From Flavobacteriaceae bacterium (GTDB lineage Bacteria; Bacteroidota; Bacteroidia; Flavobacteriales; Flavobacteriaceae), in NCBI GenBank assembly GCA_028280265.1, contig JANQMD010000055.1:67626-131625 (forward strand): 64,000 bases of DNA. Direction: 5' to 3'. Under the pieces are notes generated by a model, which had not been told where the DNA came from, made no database searches, and saw nothing but the letters and a program-made list of their open reading frames with translations. Position numbers and translations under genes: made by a program. Below, in pieces: positions 19,274 to 30,700 of this stretch. Numbering within the stretch: position 1 is the stretch's first letter; each line of letters begins with the position of its first letter.

Positions 19274-20173
19274 ATGAAAAGAACGACTACTCTTCTCTTA
19301 TTGCTTACACTTTTCCATCAAACGATTGTACGAAGCCAATCAACGGCTACTTATACTGTTACTTTCAATAGCATTTGGAATGCTAGTGATCATTCAAGTG
19401 TCCCTATTGGAGCACATTGGTCTAAATTGGTAGGAGCTACTCATAAAACTCCAAATACATTTCTAGAACTCGGGCAATTGGCTACCACGGGGATTAAAAA
19501 TGTTGCAGAGTTTGGAAGTAATGCTGTTTTCAACAACGAAGTAAATACCAAAATTTCTAATGGTGAAGCAAATCAGTACATCAATGGTCCCTCACTAGGA
19601 ATGGGTCCGGGAAATATTATCATCCAAAACTTACAAGTAGATCAGAAATTTCCCTTACTTACTCTGGTATCTATGGTAGCACCGAGTCCCGATTGGATTG
19701 TTGCTTTGAATGGCTACAATTTATTGGATGCTATGGGCAATTGGAAAACATCTGTGGTATTAGATGCTTTCGTTTATGATGCAGGAACGGACAGTGGCTC
19801 CAATTACAATTCTGGCAATGTGGTTACCAGTCCTTTTGAGCCCATCTCAAAGATCAATTCGTTCCCCATCAATGGTAATAAAATGGGTACGTTTACCATA
19901 ACTTTACAATCTGTGCTCAGCGTACCATCAGACAACGCATTAGAGACTGTTCACATTTATCCAAATCCAACGGAAGGAATTGTTCATGTTCAAAATATGG
20001 ACATCAATGAACTCAAAGAAATTCAGGTCTATAATTTATTGGGTAAGATGGTAACTTCGAGAAAAAAAGGTAGTAGTGAATATGATTTTACCGATCTCAA
20101 TCCTGGAATTTATTTTTTAAAAATCACATCCAAAGACAACAATCATAAGGTACAAAGGCTAATTATTCAATAA
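19274..20173 (+). CDS. Secreted spondin-domain protein with T9SS sorting tail
   Basis: The protein has 299 residues: signal peptide 1-21, a spondin_N-type domain at about 24-210 ([43 protein letters not shown]), then a C-terminal sorting domain from about 222 ([16 protein letters not shown] ... GIYFLKI). It should be exported by Sec, passed through the type IX system and attached to or released from the surface. Spondin domains bind matrix components in animals; the bacterial role is unknown. Its last 15 nt overlap the 3' end of pyrD on the other strand. Confidence 0.85.
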   Translation: MKRTTTLLLLLTLFHQTIVRSQSTATYTVTFNSIWNASDHSSVPIGAHWSKLVGATHKTPNTFLELGQLATTGIKNVAEFGSNAVFNNEVNTKISNGEANQYINGPSLGMGPGNIIIQNLQVDQKFPLLTLVSMVAPSPDWIVALNGYNLLDAMGNWKTSVVLDAFVYDAGTDSGSNYNSGNVVTSPFEPISKINSFPINGNKMGTFTITLQSVLSVPSDNALETVHIYPNPTEGIVHVQNMDINELKEIQVYNLLGKMVTSRKKGSSEYDFTDLNPGIYFLKITSKDNNHKVQRLIIQ

Positions 20174-21175
20174 TGACTTATTGATATTCTTTATCAATCT
20201 AGGTCCCTCATAGATGAATCCTGTATAGAGCTGCACTAGGTCGGCACCAGCATCTATTTTTTCCAAAGCGTCCTCAGCCGAATGGATTCCACCTACACCA
20301 ATAATAGGAAAAGCTTTGTTTGATTTCTCTGACAAAAAACGAATAACTTCGGTAGATCTATGAGTCAATGGTTTTCCGCTCAATCCACCTACTTCTTTCT
20401 TATTTTTTGATTGTAATCCTTCTCTAGAAATGGTCGTATTGGTTGCAATAACTCCTGAGATTTTGGTATCGTTGACGATGTCTATAATATCTAGTAATTG
20501 CTCGTTGGTTAAATCAGGAGCGATTTTTAAGAGAATTGGCTTCGCTTTGGGCTTTTGCTGATTTAAATCTTGTAGTGTATTTAGCAGGTTGGTTAACGGC
20601 TCTTTGTCTTGTAAAGCCCGTAGATTTGGCGTGTTGGGTGAGCTAACATTTACCACAAAATAATCCACATGTTCGTACAATGCCTCAAAACAGATCACAT
20701 AATCACTGGTAGCTTCTTCATTCGGTGTTACTTTATTTTTACCAATATTTCCCCCAATTAAGACTCCTTTATTCTTCTTAAGTCTTACAATAGCGTCTTC
20801 TACTCCACCGTTGTTAAACCCCATTCTATTGATAATTCCAGAATCCTCTTTCAGGCGAAACAGTCTTTTCTTGGGATTCCCTCCCTGAGGTTTTGGTGTT
20901 AAGGTTCCTATTTCGATAAAACCAAATCCAAAATTAGACAGTTCATTATACAATTTTGCATCCTTATCGAAACCCGCAGCCAGGCCCACTGGATTCTGAA
21001 AAGTCAATCCGAATAGATTTCTTTCTAATCTCTTGTCATTGACATGATAAACTCCTCTAAAAATAGAAGACATCAATGGAATCTTGCATAAAAAACGAAT
21101 CAGAGAAAATGTAAAATAATGAACCTTCTCAGGATCAAATAAAAATAAGATAGGTCGTATGAGTATTTTGTACAT
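20159..21175 (-). CDS. pyrD: Dihydroorotate dehydrogenase (quinone), class 2
   Basis: The protein has 338 residues. An N-terminal membrane-associating segment (1-40) precedes the FMN barrel, with [29 protein letters not shown], the catalytic-serine region [11 protein letters not shown] and the phosphate-binding [15 protein letters not shown]. It oxidises dihydroorotate to orotate using the quinone pool in pyrimidine synthesis. It lies downstream of pheT on the same strand, but a paired palindromic repeat between them may separate their transcripts. Confidence 0.97.
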   Translation of the reverse strand: MYKILIRPILFLFDPEKVHYFTFSLIRFLCKIPLMSSIFRGVYHVNDKRLERNLFGLTFQNPVGLAAGFDKDAKLYNELSNFGFGFIEIGTLTPKPQGGNPKKRLFRLKEDSGIINRMGFNNGGVEDAIVRLKKNKGVLIGGNIGKNKVTPNEEATSDYVICFEALYEHVDYFVVNVSSPNTPNLRALQDKEPLTNLLNTLQDLNQQKPKAKPILLKIAPDLTNEQLLDIIDIVNDTKISGVIATNTTISREGLQSKNKKEVGGLSGKPLTHRSTEVIRFLSEKSNKAFPIIGVGGIHSAEDALEKIDAGADLVQLYTGFIYEGPRLIKNINKSLLNN

Positions 21176-21183
21176 GACTTTAC

Positions 21184-21249
21184 GTCATTCCTGCGAAAGC
21201 AGGAATCTTTTTTAATTAAGGTCTAGATTCCTGCTTTCGCAGGAATGAC
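21184..21249. repeat. Inverted pair of 25-bp palindromic repeats
   Basis: Unit 21184-21208 (GTCATTCCTGCGAAAGCAGG then AATCT) is repeated exactly in inverted orientation at 21225-21249, with 16 bp between. Each unit alone folds into ATTCCTGC-GAAA-GCAGGAAT, a stem closed by a GNRA tetraloop. The first unit is followed by TTTTTT on the plus strand. It lies between pheT and pyrD and matches a type of dispersed repeat seen in many bacteria. Confidence 0.8.
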
Positions 21250-21252
21250 ATT

Positions 21253-23679
21253 TTATCGTAAAACAGCATTCAAATTCTTTTCAAAAGTCTGCTGTAATTT
21301 CTGCATAATTTTATCGATTTGCTTATCTGCCAAGGTTTTGGTCTCATCTTGTAACAAAAAGCTTACGGCATAAGACTTTTTCCCTTCTGGAAGATTATTC
21401 CCTTCATAAACATCAAACAAATCTACATGCTTTAACAACTTTCTCTCTGATTGAAATGCCAAATTGTATACCTCTTTAAAAGTAACTTGTTGATCGAGCA
21501 ATAATGCCAAATCTCTTTTAACTGCAGGGAACTTAGGAAGCTCAGTTACTTTTGTGTTCTTTTTACCTACCAAAGATAATATGATTGCCCAATTAAAGTC
21601 TGCAAATAAAACTTCTTGTTTAATTCCAAATTCTTTAAGTATGGCTCTTTTAACGACTCCTAAATCTACTAGTTTAGTTTTTCCTAAACTCAAGGTAATT
21701 CCCTCTGAAAAAACATCTGATTTTACGGGAGTTGTTTTTAAATTCGAGAAACCTATTCTATTCAAAACCGAAAGAACAATTCCTTTTAAATAAAAGTAAT
21801 CTGAATTCTGGGTTGCTATCTTCCAACTATCTTGATTCCTTTCCCCAGATACGAAAAAGGTAAGGTGTTTCGATTCTTCATACCCATTATCGTATTTGTG
21901 ATAGGTTTTTCCGAATTCATAGAATTTTAGAGAAGTGTTTTTTCTATTGATATTGTAAGAAACAGACTCCAAACCACTAAACAAAAGTGATTGACGCATC
22001 ACTTTTAAATCATTACTCAAAGGGTTGAGCATTTCTACATTGTGCTCAGGCTTTAAATCTTCAGACAGTGAAATGTACTCTTCTTTGGTTAAGGAATTTG
22101 CCATTGTTTCGTGGAATCCTAAGGCTGTTAACTGGTCAGAAACAATGTTTTCCACTTTTACTTCCTTGTTAGAATCAAAAGAAATAGACGTGTTTAGTTT
22201 ATGAGAAAACTTGATATTATTGTATCCATACACTCTTAAGATTTCTTCAATAATGTCGGCCTCTCTTTGCACATCTACTCGATAGGAAGGAATGGTCAAT
22301 CCAAGTCCACCTTCAGTTTCACTGCTAATCTTAATTTCTAAAGATGCCAATATATTTTTGATCGTTTCTTTATCAATTTCCTGACCAATCAAACGAAATG
22401 CATTTTCATAGGACAAAAAGACTTGAAAATCTTCAACTTTTTCTGGATAAAAGTCCATCACATCAGATCCGATCTTTCCTCCCGCATATTGCTCAATTAA
22501 CAGAGCCGCTCTCTTTAAGGCATATTCAGTAAAATTGATATCAATTCCTCGTTCAAATCGGAAAGAAGCGTCGGTATTTAAACCGTGCCTTTTTGCTGTT
22601 TTTCTTACAGCAACAGGGTTAAAATAGGCACTCTCCAAGAAAACAGAAGTCGTTTTTTCAGTCACTCCCGAGCCTATTCCTCCAAAAACTCCTGCAATAC
22701 AAAGAGGATTGGAATCAGCATCACAGATCATAATATCATCTCTGTGTAATTCTCTTTCTACCTCGTCTAATGTAGTGAACTTGGTTCCTTCGGGTAGCGT
22801 TTGAACGATAACTTTATTTCCTCTGATTTTTTGAGCATCAAATGCATGTAAAGGTTGACCTAACTCGTGCATTGTGTAGTTGGTAATATCTACAATATTG
22901 TTCTTGGGAGTCAGACCGATGGCTTTTAACCTATTTTGAATCCATTCAGGAGAATCTTTTACCTCAACATCCGTAATTGAAATTCCGCAATATCTGGGAG
23001 CTTGCTCTTTCTTGTCTACTTCTACTTCAATGCGTAATGTTCTTTCATCTACATGAAAATCACTTACAGAAGGTGTAATTAATTCCAAGCTTTGCCCATG
23101 CTGTATGAGACCAGCTCTCAGATCTCTTGCAACTCCATAGTGACTCATAGCATCGGCTCTGTTAGGCGTCAATCCGATTTCAAAAACCTGATCCGTTTCA
23201 ATATTAAAAACTTCTGCAGCTGGTGTTCCAACCTTTAAAGACGCATCTAAAACCAAAATACCATCATGATCAGAGCCTAGACCTAACTCGTCCTCAGCAC
23301 AGATCATTCCGTAACTTTCTTCACCTCTTATTTTTCCTTTTTTAATCTTAAAACCTTCTCCTTTATCATCGTATAACACAGTTCCTATGGTAGCTACAGG
23401 GACTTTTTGACCAGCAGCAACATTAGAAGCTCCACAGACAATCTGTACTGGTTCTTCATCACCTAGATTAACAGTAGTTACTTTTAATCTATCTGCATTG
23501 GGATGTTGTTTACATGTGAGGACTTCACCAACAACAACTCCTTGTAAACTTCCTTTGATAGATTCTTTAGTTTCTATACCCTCTACCTCTAATCCTAGAT
23601 CGGTTAACAAATCACCTGTCTTTTCTGCATCCCAATCAACTTGTATGAATTGCTTTAACCAATTGTATGATATCTTCAT
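21253..23679 (-). CDS. pheT: Phenylalanyl-tRNA synthetase beta subunit
   Basis: The 808-residue protein has the full bacterial layout: EMAP-type tRNA-binding domain at about 40-150 (VVVGEVLTCKQHPNADRLKV), B3/B4 editing domain around 200-380 (RFERGID, FGGIGSGV), B5, the core catalytic-like fold, and the C-terminal anticodon-binding FDX-ACB domain (FPAVKRDLALLLDQ, from about 715). It pairs with PheS, which is not in the window. A TACATTTG box on the minus strand at 23705-23712 lies 26 nt before the ATG. Confidence 0.98.
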   Translation of the reverse strand: MKISYNWLKQFIQVDWDAEKTGDLLTDLGLEVEGIETKESIKGSLQGVVVGEVLTCKQHPNADRLKVTTVNLGDEEPVQIVCGASNVAAGQKVPVATIGTVLYDDKGEGFKIKKGKIRGEESYGMICAEDELGLGSDHDGILVLDASLKVGTPAAEVFNIETDQVFEIGLTPNRADAMSHYGVARDLRAGLIQHGQSLELITPSVSDFHVDERTLRIEVEVDKKEQAPRYCGISITDVEVKDSPEWIQNRLKAIGLTPKNNIVDITNYTMHELGQPLHAFDAQKIRGNKVIVQTLPEGTKFTTLDEVERELHRDDIMICDADSNPLCIAGVFGGIGSGVTEKTTSVFLESAYFNPVAVRKTAKRHGLNTDASFRFERGIDINFTEYALKRAALLIEQYAGGKIGSDVMDFYPEKVEDFQVFLSYENAFRLIGQEIDKETIKNILASLEIKISSETEGGLGLTIPSYRVDVQREADIIEEILRVYGYNNIKFSHKLNTSISFDSNKEVKVENIVSDQLTALGFHETMANSLTKEEYISLSEDLKPEHNVEMLNPLSNDLKVMRQSLLFSGLESVSYNINRKNTSLKFYEFGKTYHKYDNGYEESKHLTFFVSGERNQDSWKIATQNSDYFYLKGIVLSVLNRIGFSNLKTTPVKSDVFSEGITLSLGKTKLVDLGVVKRAILKEFGIKQEVLFADFNWAIILSLVGKKNTKVTELPKFPAVKRDLALLLDQQVTFKEVYNLAFQSERKLLKHVDLFDVYEGNNLPEGKKSYAVSFLLQDETKTLADKQIDKIMQKLQQTFEKNLNAVLR

Positions 23680-23844
23680 GAATTTTTACTTGTAGATTCA
23701 GCCGCAAATGTAATTATTTTTGTTGATTTTCATCTCCAAATTAAGGTTGTTAATATCTAATTGATAATTAACATTAACTTCATTTTAAACAACTAAAATT
23801 TATGTTAGTTTGCCGTCGATTAAAAACTAACTAAAATTACCCTA

Positions 23845-26800
23845 ATGAGAAAATCTCTATTGGCTTTAATGCTGTTATGGTCTATAACAGTTTTAGCCCA
23901 AATTCCCAGTTATTACAACGATGTAAATTTAACCCTAACGGGTATGGCTCTTAAAAATGAGTTGGCAAATAAAATAATTGTCACTCATACGACTGACTTA
24001 AGGTATTCTCCAAATACCTGGAATGCGATTCGACAAACAGATGCAGATCCTAATAACCCAAGCAATGTGGTATTGATCTACGGGTGGAATAATTCTGACA
24101 GCGATATCACCAATGACAGAACACGCGACAATACTTTACAGGATACTGGAAGTGGAGAAGCTTTTGTTTGGAACAGAGAACATGTTTTTTCTAAATCTCT
24201 TGCAAGCCCTGTCTTGGTTACCAGTAGTGCTGGAGCTGGTACAGATGTCCATAACTTAAGAGCTGCAGATCGTAGCAGAAACACCTCTAGAAGCAATAGA
24301 AGGTTTGCAAATGGTAGCGGAACTGCATCTTACATCACCGCAGAAGGATATTGGTATCCTGGTGATGAATGGAAAGGCGATGTTGCCAGAATGATGATGT
24401 ACATGTACTTGCGTTACGGAAATCAGACTCTACCTACAGCTGTAGGTGTAGGTACTCCTGTGGCATCTGACAATAACATGATTATGCTCTTCCTACAATG
24501 GAATGCAGAGGATCCTGTTTCTAGTCTTGAAATGCAACGTAATCCTGTTTTAGAGGGGTTGCAAGGAAACAGAAATCCTTTTATTGACAACCCTGCATTT
24601 GCTACTCAAATTTGGGGAGGTCCACAAGCACAAGATTTATTTGGTCCTACGGGTCCACCTGATACAGAAGCTCCAACCGCACCTACAAACCTAAGTGCTA
24701 GTAATACTACAAGTTTTTCTACAACACTCAACTGGACTGCTTCTACAGATAATATAGCAGTTAGCTCTTATGATGTATACAATGGAAGTACAATTGTAGG
24801 ATCTTCATCTACCACAACGTACAATGTTACGGGATTGTCTCCTAGTACCAATTATACGTTTTCAGTAAGAGCCAAAGATGCAGCTGGAAATCAGTCTACA
24901 GCTAGCAATTCTGTATATGTGATCACTCAAGCTTCTTCAGGAGGAACTGCTACTGAATTGTTCATTTCGGAATACATCGAGGGATCTTCCAACAACAAAG
25001 CATTAGAGATTGCAAACTTTACTGGTAGTCCCGTTGATCTTTCTGCTTATGATTTAAGAAAAGCCACCAACGGCTCTGGGTCTTTCGGAAGTACCTATCA
25101 GCTAACTGGCACTCTGGCTAATGGCACTGTATTTGTCATTGCCAACAGTAGTGCTGTGGCTGCGATTACCAGTGTGGCTAATGTAACCACAGGTTCTGGA
25201 ATTGTAACATTCAACGGGAATGATGCCATTGCTTTGTATAAAAATGGAACCATGATCGATCTTCTTGGTAATCCTAGTAGCTCTGCTAATTTTGCGCAAA
25301 ACACCACTTTAAGAAGAAAATCGTCAATAACGAGTCCAAATACAACATACACAACTGCTGAATGGGATTCTTTTGCTACAGATACATTTGGCGGATTAGG
25401 AAGTCATTCTGTAGATGGAGGGTCTCAGGGAGATACACAAGCTCCTACTGCTCCTACTTCCCTAGCGGCTAGCAATATTTCTGAAACGTCTCTCAATTTA
25501 TCATGGAATGCTTCCACAGACAATGTTGCAGTGACTGGGTATGATGTGTATCGCGGAACTGTATTGATCGGATCTGCATCAACAACAGCGTTTAACGTTA
25601 CAGGTTTAACCGTGGCTACCTCCTATTCATTTACAGTAAGAGCCAAAGATGCTGCGGGTAATGTTTCTGGCAATAGCAATACTGCCAATGCAACAACTGT
25701 AGATGTAACGGCTCCTTCCAATCCTACTTCACTGGCAAGCTCTAATATTACAGAAACATCTGTTAATCTTACTTGGTCTGCTTCTTCAGACAATGCTGGC
25801 GTAACTGGTTATGATGTTTACCAAGGAGGTTCTTTATTAACATCTACAACGGGGACTACATACAGTGTAACGGGTCTCACAGCTAACACATCTTATTCTT
25901 TTACGGTAAGAGCTAAAGATGCTGCGGGCAATACATCTGGAGATAGCAATACTCTAAATGTAACTACAAATGACTCTCTGCCTTCTGGTACGGCGAGTGA
26001 TTTATTAATATCGGAATATGTAGAAGGATCTTCGAACAACAAGGCATTAGAGATTGCAAACTTTACTGGAAGCCCTGTTGATCTTTCTGCTTATGATTTA
26101 AGAAAAGCTACCAATGGTTCTGGCTCTTTTGGAAGTACATATCAGTTGACTGGAACTTTAGCCAATGGTAGTGTATTTGTCATTGCTAACAGTAATGCTG
26201 TTGCAGCGATTACCAATGTTGCAGATGTTACTACAGGTTCTGGAATTGTAACATTCAATGGAAATGATGCCATTGCATTGTTTAAAAACAATGTTCTAAT
26301 TGATGTGATGGGAGTAGCCAGCAGTAGTAATGTTTTTGCTGCTAATACAACACTGAGAAGAAAATCTTCGGTAACGAGCCCAAATACAACATACACAACT
26401 GCTGAATGGGATTCTTTTGCCACTGATACTTTCAATGGATTGGGAAGCCATACGTTAAACGGTTCGGCTGATACACAAGCTCCTACGGCTCCAACAGCAC
26501 TTACTGCATCTACTATTACTGAAACTACAGCCAACCTTTCTTGGTCTGCTTCTACAGACAATGTAGGCGTTACTGGATACGATGTTTATCAAGATGCTTC
26601 CTTAGTCGGTTCAACAACTGGAACTACCTATAATGTAACAGGTTTAACGGCTAGTACTAGTTACACCTTTACTGTTAGAGCTAAAGATGCAGCTGGTAAT
26701 ACTTCTGGTGACAGCAATTCAGAAAACATAACAACAAGTAGCCCTCCAACTAGTGGGCCCACTATTCTTTCAGAATCCTATTTTGAAACTGGATGGGATG

Positions 26801-27510
26801 GCTGGATCGATGGAGGCGGTGATGCTGCTCGCTATTCAGGATCTCGTTCACCAGAAGGGAGTTTTTCCATTCGTTTAAGAGACAATTCTGGAGTTGCCTC
26901 GTCTATGACATCTCCTTCTTACGATATTTCTTCATTCAACACTGTAGAAGTACAATTCAGTTTTTATGTGTATAGCATGGAAAATGGTGAAGATTTTTGG
27001 TTGCGGTATTTCGATGGATCCTCATGGCAAACTGTTGAAACTTGGGTAAGAGGATCTGGTATAGAAAACAATAACTTTTATTCTGAAACAGTAATTCTCG
27101 ATGCTACTGCTTATAATTTTGTAAGCAATGCACAGTTTCGATTCCAGAACGATGCTTCTGGAAATGCAGATCATATCTACATAGATGAAGTAATCATTAC
27201 TGGAAATAACAATGGAGGGAATAGAAATGCTTCAGGAAATAATTTAACCTTATTGAGAAACTACCAAAGTCAACCAGATTTATTCTCGGTATACCCTAAC
27301 CCAGTTCAAGGAAATATACTGAAGGTTCAACTTCATAATGAAAATGAAGATTTTGTTAACTACAGAATTCTTTCAGTGCTTGGAAGGGTCCTACAGAAAG
27401 GTGCTATAAACAATGCTCAAATTGATGTAGAATCATTGAAATCGGGCATCTACTTGTTAGAGATCCAAATGGGTGATGAGAGATTGATGAAGAAGTTCAT
27501 AAAAAAATAA
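23845..27510 (+). CDS. Secreted modular endonuclease I with FN3, lamin-tail and T9SS domains
   Basis: The protein has 1221 residues. Order: signal peptide 1-18; endonuclease I domain at about 20-265 with VWNREHVFSKSL and D-V-H-N-L-R-A (His-Asn metal/catalytic region); FN3 at 273-362; lamin-tail domain (LTD) at 369-525; FN3 at 530-615 and 620-710; second LTD at 715-870; FN3 at 876-966; a jelly-roll-like domain at about 970-1125; sorting domain from 1150 (VYPNPVQGN). It should degrade extracellular DNA or RNA for nutrient use or matrix turnover. The two LTDs are near-identical in protein and close in DNA, a recent or homogenised duplication. It has its own strong terminator. Confidence 0.9.
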   Translation: MRKSLLALMLLWSITVLAQIPSYYNDVNLTLTGMALKNELANKIIVTHTTDLRYSPNTWNAIRQTDADPNNPSNVVLIYGWNNSDSDITNDRTRDNTLQDTGSGEAFVWNREHVFSKSLASPVLVTSSAGAGTDVHNLRAADRSRNTSRSNRRFANGSGTASYITAEGYWYPGDEWKGDVARMMMYMYLRYGNQTLPTAVGVGTPVASDNNMIMLFLQWNAEDPVSSLEMQRNPVLEGLQGNRNPFIDNPAFATQIWGGPQAQDLFGPTGPPDTEAPTAPTNLSASNTTSFSTTLNWTASTDNIAVSSYDVYNGSTIVGSSSTTTYNVTGLSPSTNYTFSVRAKDAAGNQSTASNSVYVITQASSGGTATELFISEYIEGSSNNKALEIANFTGSPVDLSAYDLRKATNGSGSFGSTYQLTGTLANGTVFVIANSSAVAAITSVANVTTGSGIVTFNGNDAIALYKNGTMIDLLGNPSSSANFAQNTTLRRKSSITSPNTTYTTAEWDSFATDTFGGLGSHSVDGGSQGDTQAPTAPTSLAASNISETSLNLSWNASTDNVAVTGYDVYRGTVLIGSASTTAFNVTGLTVATSYSFTVRAKDAAGNVSGNSNTANATTVDVTAPSNPTSLASSNITETSVNLTWSASSDNAGVTGYDVYQGGSLLTSTTGTTYSVTGLTANTSYSFTVRAKDAAGNTSGDSNTLNVTTNDSLPSGTASDLLISEYVEGSSNNKALEIANFTGSPVDLSAYDLRKATNGSGSFGSTYQLTGTLANGSVFVIANSNAVAAITNVADVTTGSGIVTFNGNDAIALFKNNVLIDVMGVASSSNVFAANTTLRRKSSVTSPNTTYTTAEWDSFATDTFNGLGSHTLNGSADTQAPTAPTALTASTITETTANLSWSASTDNVGVTGYDVYQDASLVGSTTGTTYNVTGLTASTSYTFTVRAKDAAGNTSGDSNSENITTSSPPTSGPTILSESYFETGWDGWIDGGGDAARYSGSRSPEGSFSIRLRDNSGVASSMTSPSYDISSFNTVEVQFSFYVYSMENGEDFWLRYFDGSSWQTVETWVRGSGIENNNFYSETVILDATAYNFVSNAQFRFQNDASGNADHIYIDEVIITGNNNGGNRNASGNNLTLLRNYQSQPDLFSVYPNPVQGNILKVQLHNENEDFVNYRILSVLGRVLQKGAINNAQIDVESLKSGIYLLEIQMGDERLMKKFIKK

Positions 27511-27539
27511 CAACTATCCCAAACTTGTTAAAGAAGAAG

Positions 27540-27568
27540 CCGCCTCATTAATTAATGAGGCGGTTTTT
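27540..27568 (+). terminator. Strong bidirectional-looking terminator
   Basis: A perfect 24-bp palindrome (CCGCCTCATTAA and its complement, 27540-27563) is followed by TTTTT. It lies 29 nt after the endonuclease stop codon. Confidence 0.9.
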
Positions 27569-27748
27569 AGTTTTTAAGCTTTCAAATTCATCTTGCTTTC
27601 CTTTTAAAAGAAGTGCTGTTGCTATGCTACTTTTTAACGTAGTATAGGATGAGAACATGCCTCCCATCAGTAAATGTTAGCACGATATTGTTTTCAAATT
27701 CAAAATTTAAGTAAAAGCTAACAGCCAAAGAATAGATAAGGTACCCTA

Positions 27749-30700
27749 TCAGAATTTTTTAGCAAGCCTTTTACTCGTTTTTCCTTCCTTTGAGGCAATT
27801 TCTACAAAATATACTCCTGGAGTTAGGCTTGGAATGGAAATATGATTGTCTCCAGTTCCAGTAAAGGAAGTTGATAGCACTTCAACACCTAAAGCATTGT
27901 ACATCGTCATTTGAGCATCCCCTTCTTTTACTCCTTTGATTCTAAGTATGTCATTGCTTGAAAAAAACATTTGTACATCTAAAAGCTCTTCTTCTGCACC
28001 GTTACTTAAAACATTGGATCGTGTATGGATATAAAAACGCCCAAACCCGCTGATATCATTATTTAGGTTAATGGTATATTTTTCATTCGTCAGACTCAAG
28101 TTAGTCCACTTGTTTAAATCTCTGTCTTCTAAAACTACATTAATACCACTGGGAAAGTTTAAGGCTTCTGCAGAAAAATTAATTTGATTCCCAGATTTCC
28201 CCTCCACACCTATAGGAACTACCATAGATTCATAATTACTATTGGGTAGAGATTGAATGGCAAAGTTCTTATTCTCGTGCCCTTGTAGCAATTGAGTATA
28301 AAGATCAAATGTGTTTGTAGTAAAGTCTTGCAAATCATACCCAGGATCCAGACCAATCGTAGCATTCACTAAGTATTTAATATCTGTTTTTATTGTAATA
28401 CCGTTTAGTGTTGCTTTTAATTGTATACTCGGGGTGTTGTTATTGGTTTTACCAAAAGTTTTAATCCCTGCTGGTTGTGTTTCTCTTTTATCTATATTAA
28501 AAGTCAAACTGCTCACCGCAGCTCTAGTTTTCACAAAAAAACCTTGTCCTGGTGTTAAAGATCTCTCACTATTAACCAAACCTACAGGTATGTAATCTCC
28601 TAGTCCAGAGTTGGCTGAACTATCCCATACATAAACTCCTGTAGCTGCAGGATCAAGCATATTTTTATTATCGTTAATAAAATTTTGTCCACTATTTCCG
28701 TTCTTGTTTGACGTAATATAGGCTGTAAATGGGTTTCCTATTGCATTCCAATGGTTTGCTGTAACTGCCTTATTAACATTTGCTGCTCCTATAGTTCCTG
28801 TAAAACTTACCGAGCCTGCTGTATTCCTTCCTATCGCATAACCTCTACCAACGTCAAAGGTTTTATTTACCTCAGCTCCTCCTTGAGCTAATTCTGCTAC
28901 GGTGTAATAAACCCATTTCTGATTCACTGGTCGACTGTCATCATAATAACCTATAGCCCACTTAGTACCGTCTGCACTCTTAGCTATATCATTCGAAGCT
29001 GCATTTACAAAATCACTGATCTTTTGACCTGCTACTGGTGAAGAAATAATTGACCAGCGGATTGTTGCATTGTCGGTTAAATTTCCAGGTGCTGTTCCTG
29101 TTCTTCCTAACAATCCTCCTCTTTTGTAAGTTACATTAGATGTAGAAGGAGCAATGAGCACACCACTTTCATTAGCATCTGAGTTAATAGTAACACCTCC
29201 TCTATTTGAAAAGGCATTGGTTACAGTCACAGAACCACTATTGCCAATACTTAAGCCCGTAGCCCTTGCAAAAACTTCAAACCAAGCAAGGTCTGTGAGA
29301 GATAGATTCCCAATATTTACAATACCTGTATAGGCTGCAGCTTCAGTATCTTGTATTTCACCATCGCTGTTCGTATTAATAGAATTATTGGCTGTAAGAG
29401 CGGTTTTTAAAGCCGTATTTGTTATGGAAACAGTACAATTTGAGCTATAATTTGTATGATTATCTTTTACCCAATTTGAGCTAGGATTTACCGCAGCGTC
29501 TTTTTGAATACAGGCTAAATTCGCATTACCATTTGCTCTCATGACATTCATTCGACGATTGTTGCCAAGGGCAATGTTTAAACTAGTTAGTTGATTAGAA
29601 TCACATTGAAGAACACTTAAACTACTCAACATAGACACGTCTAAAGTTACAAGTTGATTAGAACTGCATGTTAAACCTGTTAAACTCGTATTGGTGGAAA
29701 TATCCAATGTAGTGAGCTGATTAGAACTACATGTTAAATTTGTTAGATTTGTATTGGTGGAAATATCCAATGTAGTAAGCTGATTAGAACTACAATTGAG
29801 ACTTGTTAAACTCGTATTGGAAGAAACATCTAAGGCAGTAAGTTGATTATTATTACAAGTTAAACCTGTTAAATTCGTATTGTTTGATGTATTTAATGAA
29901 GTAAGTTGGTTATTACTACAATCTAGACTTGTTAAGCTTGCATGTGCAGAGGTATCTAACGCTGTAAGTTGATTAGAACTACAATTGAAACTTGTTAAAC
30001 TCGTATTGGAAGAAATATCTAATGTTGCGAGTTGGTTATTGCTACAATCTAGAATTGTTAAACTTGTATTGGTTGATACATTTAATGAAGTGAGTTGGTT
30101 GGTATGACAATTTAAATTTGTTAAGCCAGTATTGGTTGAGATATCTAATGCCGTGAGTTGGTTATTATGACAGTCTAAAGTTGTTAAGCTTGTACATCCT
30201 GTGGTGTTCAGAGTCGTTAACCGATTACCATAGCAATTTAAACTTGTTAAACTCGTTTTGGAAGAAACATCTAATGAAGTGAGCTGATTCGTATCACACG
30301 TTAAAGTTGTTAAATTCGTGTTGGAAGAAACATCCAATGCTGTAAGTTGATTAGAACTACAATTGAGACTTGTTAAATTCGTATTGGAAGACACATTCAA
30401 TGCAGTGAGTTGATTCTTATGACAAAATAGAGTTGTTAAATTCGTATTGGAAGAGAGATCTATTGTAGAAAGTTGATTACTATTAACTTTTAAAGTTGTT
30501 AAACTCGTATTGGAAGAGACATCCAACGCTGTAAGTTGATTATTATTACAAGTTAAACTTGTTAAATTCGTATTGGAAGAAACATCTAATGTAGTAAGTT
30601 GATTAAGAGTTAAAGTTAATGTTGTTAAATTTGTATTGGAAGATACGTTTAATGTGGTGAGTTGGTTGAATGAACAATTTAAAGTTGTAATTCCTGTAAA

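Noticed and set aside
25098..26561. Antisense reading frames opposite the endonuclease
   Set aside because: They come from the repetitive Thr/Ser/Asn-rich codons of the LTD regions; the two antisense frames mirror the duplicated sense domain.
29591..30661. CRISPR array
   Set aside because: The regular 63-bp periodicity encodes in-frame LRR units inside one long ORF; there are no unique spacers and no cas genes.
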